Below are positions 56,279-64,000 of a stretch of DNA of 64,000 nucleotides, one piece after another (position 1 is the first letter of the stretch; each line of letters begins with the position of its first letter). The DNA is taken from the NCBI RefSeq assembly GCF_001570985.1, contig NZ_BCSS01000002.1:62001-126000 (forward strand), given 5' to 3'. The DNA comes from Janibacter limosus NBRC 16128 (GTDB lineage: Bacteria > Actinomycetota > Actinomycetes > Actinomycetales > Dermatophilaceae). The notes under the pieces are model-generated. The model saw only the letters and a list, made by a program, of their open reading frames with translations, was not told the origin of the DNA and did no database searches. A program made the translations under genes and the position numbers.

Positions 56279-57255
56279 GAGGTCTCCTTCTTCAACGGGG
56301 TCACCCGGGGGGGCTTGGCGCCGGCAGGGACCACCGTCGCCTCCCGGGTGCTGACGTTGACTGCGCTCGGGAGCCGGAGCTCGTCCTGCGAGGTCAACGA
56401 GGTCTGGATGCCGTAATTGTTGCGCAGACCGGTGAGGTACGAGCCGGCCGCGCTCTCGGCAAAGGTGGTCTGCATCTGGGACGCATCCCCGATGGCTTCA
56501 ATCGTGTACGGCCGCGTCAGCGGACGGAAGTTGACCAGGATGGCCTCACCGGCGAACCGGATGGCCGTGCGGGAGGTCAGTCGCTGTCCGTTGATGGAGA
56601 TCGCCTCCGCTCCGGAGGCCCACAGTCCGTTGGTGATCAGCTGCATGTCCCGGGACTGCACTCGACCCTCGTCCTTGGCCCCCGTCCGCGGGTCACCGTC
56701 GGCGTCGGTCCCCGTACCCGGGGCATCGTCGAGGGTCAGGCGCACCCCGGGGCCCGTGACGGCCGCGAGCCCGCTGGTCACCCGGCGGTCCTCGAGCACC
56801 TTGCGTTGGGTCGGGTCGAGCTGGGCCGTGGCCACATCGACCTCCTGCTGCAACCCACGGACCTCGGTGCCGCGTTCGTCGACGACCGTCTGGCGATCCT
56901 GGATCTGACGGATCAGGTCCGCGCGTGCGGTGGCACGTGTCCCGTCACGGTCGCGCAGCTCAGCGGTGCTCACACCGATCATCAGGCCGATGAGCAGGAG
57001 TGCGACCAACAGCCTGGTCCGGCGGGTTCCGGTGCTGGCGGGCAGCCCCTGTGCCAGTCGGTCATCGGCCGCAGCCTGGTACCCGGGATCGAGCGGACGC
57101 TCCAGCATCGAGGTGAGCAAGGTCATCGAGGCGTCCGGGCGGGGCCCTGGGTGAACCACTCCTCGAGCGTCTGCGTAGTCCTCCTCCCCCTCGCCGAGCT
57201 CGTCGGCGGGGATCTCGTCAGGAGCAGGGGCATCGTCGGGCAGGTCTGACCGCAC
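56275..57255 (-). CDS. DUF881 protein (Rv1823-like)
   Basis: A 326-residue paralogue with a longer acidic N-terminus (DDAPAPDEIPADELGEGEED), one membrane helix (TRLLVALLLIGLMIGVSTAE), a coiled-coil part (IQDRQTVVDERGTEVRGLQQ) and the DUF881 domain (AAVTGPGVRLTLDDAPGTGT, LWASGAEAISINGQRLTSRT, YTIEAIGDASQMQTTFAES). It is the first gene of the nine-gene block; GTG start at 57255. The 87 nt before it must carry the promoter, and run divergently to the PLP lyase gene. Function unknown. Confidence 0.87.
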   Translation of the reverse strand: MRSDLPDDAPAPDEIPADELGEGEEDYADARGVVHPGPRPDASMTLLTSMLERPLDPGYQAAADDRLAQGLPASTGTRRTRLLVALLLIGLMIGVSTAELRDRDGTRATARADLIRQIQDRQTVVDERGTEVRGLQQEVDVATAQLDPTQRKVLEDRRVTSGLAAVTGPGVRLTLDDAPGTGTDADGDPRTGAKDEGRVQSRDMQLITNGLWASGAEAISINGQRLTSRTAIRFAGEAILVNFRPLTRPYTIEAIGDASQMQTTFAESAAGSYLTGLRNNYGIQTSLTSQDELRLPSAVNVSTREATVVPAGAKPPRVTPLKKETS

Positions 57256-57342
57256 GCATCGCTCCTTCCGTCACGGGACCTTCGTGACCTCGTGGGTCAC
57301 CCGCACCAGCGTAGGCGGTCGATCCCCTGTCAGAGTGGAGGC

Positions 57343-58482
57343 ATGGAACGACGCGTCCTCACCCTCGACGAGGCGGCCCTGCGGCGCCGCACGAGCATCA
57401 AGTGGCAGCTCCACGACTCAGACGTCCTTCCCCTGTGGGTCGCAGAGATGGATGTCGCGCCGGCGCCGGCAGTGGTCGAGGAGATGGCCCGGATCGCCCG
57501 CGAGGGCGACTTCGGGTACCCGGTGACGGGGCCGTACACGGAGGAAGTCGCAGCCCTCTACGACGAGTGGGGCGCCCAGGTCACCCCAGCGCGCGCTCGC
57601 CCGGTGGCCGACGTCATGGCTGGGGTCCGCGCCGGCCTCATGGCGATCACCGGGCCGGACGACCCGGTCTACATCACCGTGCCCGTCTACCCGCCCTTCC
57701 ACGCGGCCGTGCACGAGATCGGCCGTCGGCTCGTCCCGGTGCCCCTCACGTCCACCGGCCGACTCGACCCCGCCGCTCTCGACGCGGCCTTCGCCGAGCA
57801 CGGCCGCGGGGCCCTGCTCCTGGCCAACCCGCACAATCCGACGGGCACCGTCCCGACGCGCGGCGAGCTCTCGCACGTCGCCGTCACCGCCGAACGCCAT
57901 GGAGTGAGGATCGTCAGCGACGAGATCCACGCCCCGCTGGTCCTCCCCGGGGCCGGCTTCACCCCCCTTCTCTCCCTGCCGGAGGCCCAGTCCGGCGTGA
58001 CGGTCTTCTCCGCCGCCAAGGGGTGGAACCTCGCGGGGGCCAAGTCCGGGGTCATCTTCGGGGGGTCGGAGGCGTCCGACGCGATCCGTGCGCTGCCGCC
58101 CGGCCTCGAGTTCTCCACGAGCCACCTGGGGGTGCGGCTCCACACCGCTGCCCTGCGCGGTGGTCGCGACTGGCTCGCGGACCTCGTGCACGACCTGGAC
58201 GCCAACCGGACGCTGCTCGCGCAGCTGCTGACCGAGCACCTCCCGGAGATCGTCTGGCAACCCGTGGAGGCCACCTACCTCGCCTGGCTCGACTGTCGAC
58301 GGCTGGAGCTGGGGAGTGACCCTGCGGTCCACTTCCGCGATGTCGCGCGGGTGGCCCTCACGCCCGGACCCCCCTTCGGCGCCGGAGGGGGTTTCGCGCG
58401 GCTCAACTTCGCCACCTCCCCCGCCCTCCTGACCGAGGCGATCGAGCGGATGGCGCGCTCCATACCGGCACGAAGGGAGTGA
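57343..58482 (+). CDS. MalY/PatB-type PLP C-S lyase (aminotransferase fold)
   Basis: The 379-residue fold-type I PLP enzyme carries the PLP Lys226 in VFSAAKGWNLAGAK, LANPHNPTGTVP with the cofactor Asn, VSDEIHAPLV with the Asp and RLNFATSP with the substrate-carboxylate Arg. The subgroup motif LPLWVAEMDVAPAPAVVEEM is that of MalY/PatB cystathionine beta-lyases. The reaction would be beta-elimination of cystathionine or related thioethers; some members are also regulators. ATG 57343 follows GTGGAGGC. It lies alone, divergent from the DUF881 gene and before ectA. Confidence 0.87.
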   Translation: MERRVLTLDEAALRRRTSIKWQLHDSDVLPLWVAEMDVAPAPAVVEEMARIAREGDFGYPVTGPYTEEVAALYDEWGAQVTPARARPVADVMAGVRAGLMAITGPDDPVYITVPVYPPFHAAVHEIGRRLVPVPLTSTGRLDPAALDAAFAEHGRGALLLANPHNPTGTVPTRGELSHVAVTAERHGVRIVSDEIHAPLVLPGAGFTPLLSLPEAQSGVTVFSAAKGWNLAGAKSGVIFGGSEASDAIRALPPGLEFSTSHLGVRLHTAALRGGRDWLADLVHDLDANRTLLAQLLTEHLPEIVWQPVEATYLAWLDCRRLELGSDPAVHFRDVARVALTPGPPFGAGGGFARLNFATSPALLTEAIERMARSIPARRE

Positions 58483-58585
58483 CCCGCGCCTCTTCGGCCG
58501 GCCGCGCCCGCGAAGTGTCCCGGATCATGTCCACGCCAATAGCATTGCCACACAAGGGATTCCGTGGATCTGGCGGGGTGCGGAT

Positions 58586-58613
58586 TTGATCTCTGCGCAG
58601 GTCACGTTAGGTT
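58586..58613 (+). promoter_or_regulatory. Putative promoter of ectABC, leaderless
   Basis: TTGATC (58586-58591) and TAGGTT (58608-58613) are separated by 16 nt and match the -35 TTGACA and -10 TAnnnT pattern. The expected transcription start would fall at or 1 nt before the GTG codon at 58621, so the ectA transcript is probably leaderless, a common actinobacterial arrangement. No ribosome-binding site is visible before the GTG. Confidence 0.45.
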
Positions 58614-58620
58614 GAAACAG

Positions 58621-59136
58621 GTGACCAAGGACGAAGAGACATCCCGCCAGAGCTCCCAGTCGACCCCGTTCATCCTGCGCCCACCGTCCATCGAGGACGG
58701 CGGCGCGATGTGGCGCGTGGCCAGGGACTCGCAGACACTCGACCTCAATTCCTCCTATGCCTACCTGCTGTGGGCACGGGACTTCGCCGCGACCAGTGTG
58801 GTCGCCGAGCGCGAGGGCAGGGTCGTCGGATTCGTCAGCGGCTACGTCCGCCCGGACGCTCCCCAGACCCTCATGGTGTGGCAGGTCGCTGTCGACGCGG
58901 ACCAGCGCGGTCACGGACTGGCCGGGCGCATGCTCGACCACCTCGCCGCACATGTCCCCGGGGTCAGCGTCCTGGAGACGACGATCACCGACGACAATGC
59001 CGCCTCCCGAGCCCTCTTCGCAGGCTTCGCCCGCACCCACGACGCACAGCACGAGGAGATCGACCTCTTCGTGAAGGCCCACTTCCCAGACGAAGGCCAC
59101 GACCCGGAGGTGCTGCACCGCATCGGACCGTTCTGA
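58621..59136 (+). CDS. ectA: L-2,4-diaminobutyrate N4-acetyltransferase
   Basis: The 171-residue GNAT-type enzyme acetylates diaminobutyrate from acetyl-CoA in ectoine synthesis. Motifs are ILRPPSIEDGGAMWRVARDS, LNSSYAYLLWARDF (EctA signature with the substrate Tyr), VWQVAVDADQRGHGLAGRML for CoA binding and VSVLETTITDDNAASRALFA. GTG at 58621 is chosen because the next ATG/GTG would cut the conserved start; a longer GTG at 58564 has no supporting similarity. It is the first gene of ectABC. Confidence 0.93.
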   Translation: MTKDEETSRQSSQSTPFILRPPSIEDGGAMWRVARDSQTLDLNSSYAYLLWARDFAATSVVAEREGRVVGFVSGYVRPDAPQTLMVWQVAVDADQRGHGLAGRMLDHLAAHVPGVSVLETTITDDNAASRALFAGFARTHDAQHEEIDLFVKAHFPDEGHDPEVLHRIGPF

Positions 59137-59192
59137 TCCCTGCCGCATCGACAGCACCCACCCCTGACGATCCCTCCCCGGAAGGACACCCC

Positions 59193-60473
59193 ATGAGCAA
59201 CCCCGCCACAGCCATTTTCACCGAGCGCGAGTCCGAGGTGCGCAGCTACTGCCGCAACTGGCCCGTCGTCTTCGACACCTCCAAGGGTCCCTACCAGACC
59301 ACCGAGGACGGCGAGCGGTACACGGACTTCTTCTCCGGCGCCGGCGCCCTCAACTACGGCCACAACAACGACATCCTCAAGGAGGCGCTCATCGAGTACA
59401 TCTCGCGCGACGGCGTCACCCACTCGATGGACATGCACACCAAGGCCAAGCGGGACTTCCTCGAGGCCTTCACCGAGCTGATCCTCGAGCCGCGTGGGAT
59501 GACCCACAAGATCCAGTTCCCCGGCCCGACCGGGACCAACGCCGTCGAGACCGCCCTCAAGACCGCCCGCAAGGCGACCGGTCGCGAGGATGTCGTGCAC
59601 TTCACCAATGCCTTCCACGGCATGACCCTCGGTTCGCTGGCCGTCACCGGCAACGCCTTCAAGCGTGCCGGGGCCGGAACGCCGCTCTACCACGCGACGG
59701 CGGCTCCCTACGACGACTACATCATCGGCGAGACCTCGGACTTCGCCTGGCTCAAGCGCATCTGGGCCGACAGCGGCTCGGGCACCAGTCTCCCCGCCGC
59801 AGTGATCGTCGAGACGGTCCAGGGCGAGGGTGGCCTCAAGGCCGCTCGCGGCGAATGGCTCAAGGAGCTGCAGGACCTGTGCCGCGAGTACGGCGTGCTG
59901 ATGATCGTCGACGACGTCCAGGCCGGTTGCGGCCGTACCGGGACCTTCTTCTCCTTCGAGGAGTTCGGCCTGGACCCGGACATCATCACCTTGAGCAAGT
60001 CCATCTCCGGCTATGGCCTGCCGATGGCCCTGACCCTGATGAAGCCTGAGATCGACGACTGGGAGCCCGGCGAGCACAACGGCACCTTCCGCGGTCACAA
60101 CCCCGCCTTCGTCACCGGGGCCAAGGCCCTGCGCACCTACTGGGCCGACGACGCCCTCGAGAAGAACATCGCGGCTCGCGCCCAGCAGCTCACCGAGCGC
60201 CTGGAGGTCCTCGCCGGCCTCGCCGAGGGCAGCGAGCTGCGCGGTCGTGGACTGCTGTCCGGTGTCGCCTTCAAGGATGTCGAGGTCGCGGAGAAGATCG
60301 CCAAGGCCGCCTTCGCCCGCAAGCTGCTCGTCGAGACCTCCGGCCCATCCAGCGAGGTCGTCAAGATCATGCCGCCGCTGACCATCACGCAGGAGGAGCT
60401 GGCCGCAGGCCTGGACCAGCTCGAGGACGCCGCCCGCGAGGTCCTCGGAGCGCCCGCGCGCGCGACGGCCTGA
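59193..60473 (+). CDS. ectB: Diaminobutyrate-2-oxoglutarate transaminase
   Basis: The 426-residue class III aminotransferase turns aspartate semialdehyde and glutamate into L-2,4-diaminobutyrate. PLP Lys269 lies in IITLSKSISGYGLPMA, and FPGPTGTNAVETALKTAR and VDDVQAGCGRTG hold the PLP-contacting residues. The N-terminus (SEVRSYCRNWPVVFDTSKG) is typical of EctB. GGAAGGA precedes the ATG by 6 nt. It follows ectA by 56 nt and precedes ectC by 45 nt. Confidence 0.96.
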   Translation: MSNPATAIFTERESEVRSYCRNWPVVFDTSKGPYQTTEDGERYTDFFSGAGALNYGHNNDILKEALIEYISRDGVTHSMDMHTKAKRDFLEAFTELILEPRGMTHKIQFPGPTGTNAVETALKTARKATGREDVVHFTNAFHGMTLGSLAVTGNAFKRAGAGTPLYHATAAPYDDYIIGETSDFAWLKRIWADSGSGTSLPAAVIVETVQGEGGLKAARGEWLKELQDLCREYGVLMIVDDVQAGCGRTGTFFSFEEFGLDPDIITLSKSISGYGLPMALTLMKPEIDDWEPGEHNGTFRGHNPAFVTGAKALRTYWADDALEKNIAARAQQLTERLEVLAGLAEGSELRGRGLLSGVAFKDVEVAEKIAKAAFARKLLVETSGPSSEVVKIMPPLTITQEELAAGLDQLEDAAREVLGAPARATA

Positions 60474-60518
60474 CACCTGCTCCCCACAACCCCGACAGAC
60501 CACGACAAGGAGATCCAC

Positions 60519-60908
60519 ATGAAGGTTCTGAACGTCAACGACCTTGACGGGACCGAGTACGACGTCACGCACGGCAACTGGCAGAGCCGGCGCATGGTCC
60601 TCGCCAAGGACAAGGTCGGCTTCAGCTTCCACATCACCATCCTCAAGGCCGGGACCTCTTCGGAGTTCTGGTACGCCAACCACGTCGAGGCGGTCTACGT
60701 CTACCAGGGCAAGGGCACGCTCCTCGACCGCGACACCGGCGAGACCTACCCCCTCGAGCCCGGCGTGATGTACATGCTCGACGACGCGGACAAGCACACC
60801 GTGACCGTCGAGGAAGACATCCACTGCGCGTGCGTCTTCAACCCCCCCGTCACCGGCCGTGAGGTGCACGACGAGAACGGCGTCTACCCGGTCCTCACCG
60901 AGGACTGA
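60519..60908 (+). CDS. ectC: L-ectoine synthase
   Basis: The 129-residue cupin-fold enzyme cyclises N4-acetyl-diaminobutyrate to ectoine. The EctC signatures are present: NWQSRRMVLAKDKVGFSFH, FWYANHVEAVYVYQGKGTLL with the metal-binding His/Glu, and MYMLDDADKHTVTVEEDIHC with the His. Length is the normal 130. AAGGAG lies upstream of the ATG. A palindromic terminator follows, and no ectD hydroxylase gene is found next to it, so the pathway as seen ends at ectoine. Confidence 0.96.
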   Translation: MKVLNVNDLDGTEYDVTHGNWQSRRMVLAKDKVGFSFHITILKAGTSSEFWYANHVEAVYVYQGKGTLLDRDTGETYPLEPGVMYMLDDADKHTVTVEEDIHCACVFNPPVTGREVHDENGVYPVLTED

Positions 60909-60920
60909 TCCACGACGCAG

Positions 60921-60954
60921 CGAAGGGGACGGACCAGGTGGTCCGTCCCCTTCG
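60921..60954. terminator. Bidirectional terminator after ectC
   Basis: CGAAGGGGACGGACC and GGTCCGTCCCCTTCG pair perfectly over 15 bp with a 4-nt loop. It separates the convergent ectC and Rho-N-like genes. Confidence 0.85.
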
Positions 60955-60962
60955 TCATGGCG

Positions 60963-61232
60963 TCAGTGGTTGCGCAGCGCGTCGATCAGCTCGGCCTTGT
61001 CCATCGACGAGCGCCCCTCGATCTCCAGCTCTCGGGCTCGGTCGTGCAGCTCCTCGACGCTCCAGTCGTCGTAGGAGCCCGACTCGCCACCGCGTCGTCC
61101 GACCTCGGAGCGGGAGCTGTTGGCTGCCGCGTTGGCGATGCGGGCTGCCTTTTCCTTGCTGGCGCCGTCATCACGCAGCTCCTCGTAGAGCTCGTCGTCC
61201 TTGACGCTGGGTCCGGGCTTGTCCTTGGGCAT
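60963..61232 (-). CDS. Small Rho-N/SAP-like domain protein
   Basis: The 89-residue, highly charged protein begins MPKDKPGPSVKDDELYEELR, continues SKEKAARIANAAANSSRSEV and ends with a helical module SVEELHDRARELEIEGRSSM then DKAELIDALRNH, which matches the Rho termination factor N-terminal (Rho_N, SAP-like) fold. Such small proteins in actinobacteria are thought to bind nucleic acids; function unknown. ATG at 61232 is used. It is divergent from the isochorismatase-like gene. Confidence 0.75.
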   Translation of the reverse strand: MPKDKPGPSVKDDELYEELRDDGASKEKAARIANAAANSSRSEVGRRGGESGSYDDWSVEELHDRARELEIEGRSSMDKAELIDALRNH

Positions 61233-61332
61233 CTCAACCACGTCCTCACTGTCGGGTCCCCTGTGTCTACCCACCGGCCCGACGGACATGCACCATCGGC
61301 ATGACTGGCGCACAACGGGGTACGAAGGGGCC

Positions 61333-61953
61333 ATGACCGACCCGTCACCCAGGAGCCGCGCACCATGGCGTGCGCCGTTGGACCGCACCGCCCTCCTCGT
61401 CGTCGACCTGCAGGAGGCCTTCTTCGAGGACCAGGCTCTCGCGGCCCATCGCGAGGAGATCGTGGCCCGTGCCCGGCAGGTCATCCGGTGGGCCGAGCGG
61501 GAACACCTGCCGATCGTCAACGTGCGCACCGTGCACCAGCGCGACCGGTCGACATGGACGATCACGATGCTCGAGGACGACCAGGGCTTCCTCTTCGAGG
61601 GGGACGAGCACACCGCCAACGTCTCCGAGCTCGACCTGTCAGCGGCGATCGAGATCACCAAGACGCGTGACGACGCCTTCGTGGGGACCGACCTGGAGTC
61701 AACCCTGCTGGACCTCGACATCGAGGCGGTGGTCGTCATCGGCGTCTCCACGCACACCTGCGTCATGCTCACCGCAGCGCATGCCTTCGCCCTCGACATC
61801 GAGGTCGCGCTGGTGCGCGACGCCATTGCCTCGCACCGGCCCGAGCTGCACGAGCTGACCCTCGACACGCTCAGGGACGAGTACCGCTTCCCCGTCCTGA
61901 GCCCCGACGCGCTGTGCCGCGTCACCGCGACCGCGGACAGGGCACCTGCGTGA
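61333..61953 (+). CDS. Isochorismatase-family cysteine hydrolase
   Basis: A 206-residue protein with the isochorismatase/nicotinamidase fold: ALLVVDLQEAFFEDQALA holds the catalytic Asp, EITKTRDDAFVGTDLE the Lys, and VVIGVSTHTCVMLTAAHAF the nucleophilic Cys. Members hydrolyse amides, ureas or isochorismate; the substrate is not predictable. GAAGGGG lies just ahead of the ATG at 61333. It converges on the PfpI-like gene. Confidence 0.85.
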   Translation: MTDPSPRSRAPWRAPLDRTALLVVDLQEAFFEDQALAAHREEIVARARQVIRWAEREHLPIVNVRTVHQRDRSTWTITMLEDDQGFLFEGDEHTANVSELDLSAAIEITKTRDDAFVGTDLESTLLDLDIEAVVVIGVSTHTCVMLTAAHAFALDIEVALVRDAIASHRPELHELTLDTLRDEYRFPVLSPDALCRVTATADRAPA

Positions 61954-61986
61954 GGTCCCCGTCCGCCCGGGTGTGCCCCCATCGGG

Positions 61987-62535
61987 TCAGGTCGAGAGCA
62001 CGTCCAGAAGAGCCGCGTTGAAGGCCGGAAGGTCGTCCGGATTGCGGCTGGTCACGAGCCGACCGTCACGGACGACCTCCTCGTCCACCCAGGTGCCGCC
62101 GGCGTTGCGCACGTCGGTCTGCAGGCTGGGCCACGAGGTGACCCGGCGACCACTGAGGACGTCGGCCTCGACGAGCATCCAGATCGCATGGCAGATCGCG
62201 GCCACCGGCCGGTCTGCGCTGATCGCATCGCGCACGAAGGCCACCGCCACCGCGTCGAGGCGGAGGGCGTCAGGGTTCGCCACGCCTCCGGGCAGCACCA
62301 GACCGGCGAAGTCGTCCATCGAGGCATCGGCCACCGTGGTGTCGACGGGGAAGGTGTCGGCCCGATCAAGGTGCTCGAAGGCTTGTACCTCCCCGGCCTC
62401 GGGCGCCACGAGCACCGGCTCCCACCCGGCCTCTTCCAAGGCCTTCCACGGTCCGGTGAGCTCCACCTGCTCGATGCCCTCCATCGCCACGAGGACGGCC
62501 ACCCGGCGCGTGCCTCCCTGGTCGTGGTTGTTCAT
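61987..62535 (-). CDS. DJ-1/PfpI-family protein
   Basis: The 182-residue protein of the class I glutamine-amidotransferase-like superfamily opens RRVAVLVAMEGIEQVELTGP, has FAGLVLPGGVANPDALR and the nucleophile Cys in VAAICHAIWMLVEADVL, with LSGRRVTSWPSLQTDVRNAG and the final SRNPDDLPAFNAALL. Members are deglycases or proteases that handle protein and nucleotide damage (PfpI, YhbO-like). ATG at 62535 with GGGAGAACAGC ahead of it. Divergent from the next membrane protein gene. Confidence 0.87.
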   Translation of the reverse strand: MNNHDQGGTRRVAVLVAMEGIEQVELTGPWKALEEAGWEPVLVAPEAGEVQAFEHLDRADTFPVDTTVADASMDDFAGLVLPGGVANPDALRLDAVAVAFVRDAISADRPVAAICHAIWMLVEADVLSGRRVTSWPSLQTDVRNAGGTWVDEEVVRDGRLVTSRNPDDLPAFNAALLDVLST

Positions 62536-62628
62536 GCTGTTCTCCCTTTGTCGAGGTGCTGTCGACTGCGGGCCTACCCGCTGGGCTTCTCGACATGCGT
62601 TCGCCGCGCGCCCGGGCAGGATGGACCC

Positions 62629-63126
62629 ATGAGTGACCACGACAGCCCGGACGAGGGCACGCCCGGCCGGCGAGAGACGGCGGACGAGCGTGCGGACCGC
62701 AACTGGAACGACCTGCTGCAGGAGTTCCGCGTGCTGCAGACCGGCGTCCAGATCCTCGCCGGGTTCCTGCTCACGCTCCCCTTCCAGTCCGCCTTCGGCG
62801 ACCTCGACAGCACCCAACGGGGCCTCTACCTCGCCCTGGTCCTGCTGGCCTTCCTGACGACCACCCTGCTCATCCTGCCGATCGCGGTGCACCGCCGCCT
62901 GTTTCGGATGCAGCGCAAGGACCAGCTGGTCAGGGTGGGGCACATCGTCGCCCGCTGCGTGCTCGTGGCAGTCAGCCTGCTCATCGTGGGTCTGGCGTCC
63001 TTCGTCGTGGACGTCGTCGTTGGTCGTCCCGCCGCGGCGATGGTCGCCCTCTGCATGGCGGTGGCCGTCATCACCGCCACCCTCGTGGTCCCGGCGCTCG
63101 CCGAAAGGCGAGTCTCCTCACACTGA
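62629..63126 (+). CDS. DUF6328-type membrane protein
   Basis: The 165-residue protein has an acidic N-terminal cytosolic part (SPDEGTPGRRETADERADRN), then NWNDLLQEFRVLQTGVQILA and about four hydrophobic helices (FLLTLPFQSAFGDLDSTQRG through LALVLLAFLTTTLLILPIAV, VARCVLVAVSLLIVGLASFV, AAMVALCMAVAVITATLVVP), the layout of DUF6328. Its function is unknown. The conserved F/Y-R-V-x-Q-T-G motif next to the first helix is visible. ATG at 62629. Confidence 0.75.
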   Translation: MSDHDSPDEGTPGRRETADERADRNWNDLLQEFRVLQTGVQILAGFLLTLPFQSAFGDLDSTQRGLYLALVLLAFLTTTLLILPIAVHRRLFRMQRKDQLVRVGHIVARCVLVAVSLLIVGLASFVVDVVVGRPAAAMVALCMAVAVITATLVVPALAERRVSSH

Positions 63127-63235
63127 GGAAGCCACAAAAGCGCGCGTTTCGGCATGCATCGCGGCGTCCTTCTCCGTACCTTGGAGCGGGTGCAAAGCCG
63201 CCACCGTGCGGAAATGATCAACCACAAGGAGATCC

Positions 63236-64000
63236 ATGAGCACGCCTGGCACCTCTGGTGAACCCCTCCCTGAAGCAGGGGCGGGCGGCACGGCCTTCGA
63301 GGACCTGCCGCCCCGCAAGACCATCCGCAAGGCCGTCGCTGCCTCGGCGATGGGCAATGCGACCGAGTGGTACGACTACGGCGCCTACGCCGTCGTCGCG
63401 ACCTACATCGGTCATCACTTCTTCCCCGGCGAGCACGAGACACTGCTGACCCTGGCGACCCTCGCGGTCTCCTTCATCGCGCGTCCCTTCGGTGGCTTCT
63501 TCTGGGGCCCCCTCGGCGACCGACTGGGACGCAAGGGCGTCCTGGCGATGACGATCATCATGATGTCCGCGGCGACCTTCTGCATCGGCCTGCTGCCGAC
63601 CGCCGAGACCATCGGGATCGGCGCCCCGATCCTGCTCATCATCCTGCGCCTGATCCAAGGCTTCTCGACCGGCGGCGAGTACGGCGGTGCCGCGACCTTC
63701 ATGGCGGAGTACGCGCCGGACAAGCGCCGAGGCCTCTACGGCAGCTTTCTCGAGTTCGGCACCCTGGGTGGATTCGCTCTCGGTGCCGGCATCGTCCTGA
63801 TCCTGCAGATCGTCCTTGGCGAGGACGCGATGAGCGACTGGGGCTGGCGCCTGCCCTTCTTCGTCGCCGGACCCTTGGGTGGTATCGGCCTCTACCTGCG
63901 TTCCAAGCTCGACGAGACCCCGGTCTACGAGGACCTCGAGGACGCCGGCGAGAGCGAGGATTCGGCCAGCCATGGTCTGCGTGACCTCATGGTCGAGTAC
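63236..64000 (+). CDS. MHS-family MFS transporter (ProP-like), 5' part
   Basis: The gene starts at ATG 63236 (AAGGAG 5 nt ahead) and runs off the right end; 255 codons are visible. It shows the MHS signature AMGNATEWYDYGAYAVVATY, the cytosolic loop GDRLGRKGVLAMTI (MFS motif A), and FSTGGEYGGAATFMAEYAPD, which is typical of ProP/KgtP/ShiA-like carriers. Substrates of the group are proline, glycine betaine, ectoine or dicarboxylates. Its position soon after the ectABC cluster would suit an osmolyte carrier, but this is inference. Confidence 0.87.
   Translation, partial: MSTPGTSGEPLPEAGAGGTAFEDLPPRKTIRKAVAASAMGNATEWYDYGAYAVVATYIGHHFFPGEHETLLTLATLAVSFIARPFGGFFWGPLGDRLGRKGVLAMTIIMMSAATFCIGLLPTAETIGIGAPILLIILRLIQGFSTGGEYGGAATFMAEYAPDKRRGLYGSFLEFGTLGGFALGAGIVLILQIVLGEDAMSDWGWRLPFFVAGPLGGIGLYLRSKLDETPVYEDLEDAGESEDSASHGLRDLMVEY

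Overview
The window is very G+C-rich (by eye near 70 %, not counted), densely coding, with many GTG starts, 1-4 nt gene overlaps and palindromic terminators. It carries actinobacterial marker genes: RbpA, separate Lnt and Ppm, an FHA GarA/OdhI homologue, FtsR-type MerR, small basic protein and DUF881 proteins. It is therefore an actinobacterial chromosome. The gene repertoire suggests Micrococcales, perhaps an Intrasporangiaceae/Janibacter-like organism; that last step is inference. No CRISPR array, insertion sequence, rRNA or convincing tRNA was seen.

Layout. 1-12.5 kb: the end of lnt, then ppm and fxsA; rbpA behind a putative SigR/SigH-type promoter; a UMF1-type MFS transporter; a secreted VanY-like peptidase; a NYN-LOTUS protein; an APC permease/USP/NAD(P)-binding operon; arfB; a ketopantoate reductase; a FUSC exporter; and a pterin-dehydratase/VOC fusion. 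12.6-14.2 kb: a decayed region with two pseudogenes flanking a close match to an actinobacterial dif site (12830-12857), so the replication terminus probably lies here. 14.2-18.1 kb: short accessory genes (VOC, orphan FitA-like antitoxin, GNAT, Imm5-like protein, CYP152-type peroxygenase P450, SSB paralogue). 18.3-25.2 kb: a Tat-exported berberine-bridge-type FAD oxidase, an AraC regulator, an MBL/SDR pair and a UvrA2-like ATPase. 25.2-31.3 kb: choline-to-glycine-betaine module (TetR, betB, betA, BCCT carrier) around a 44-bp inverted repeat. 31.4-44.3 kb: acyl-CoA ligase, mechanosensitive-type membrane protein, rlmC, a GDPD, two DUF4190 proteins, tdh-kbl, a Sua5/YciO protein, a flavin oxidoreductase, OsmC, a phosphatase and a glutamate-cysteine ligase. 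44.7-49 kb: sbcDC. 49.2-57.3 kb: a minus-strand block DUF881-sbp-DUF881-gcvH-garA-ftsR-bfn-merR-gcvP, syntenic as remembered with M. tuberculosis Rv1823-Rv1832. 57.3-64 kb: MalY-type C-S lyase, ectABC, a Rho-N protein, isochorismatase-like and PfpI-like proteins, a membrane protein and a truncated MHS-family transporter.

How the genes fit together. Osmoadaptation is a theme: choline uptake and oxidation to glycine betaine, ectoine synthesis, a mechanosensitive-type membrane protein and possibly the final ProP-like carrier. Glycine/one-carbon metabolism is another: Tdh and Kbl turn threonine into glycine, and GcvP/GcvH begin its cleavage (gcvT is not in the window). GarA and FtsR in the gcv block link it to signalling and cell-division control in related bacteria.
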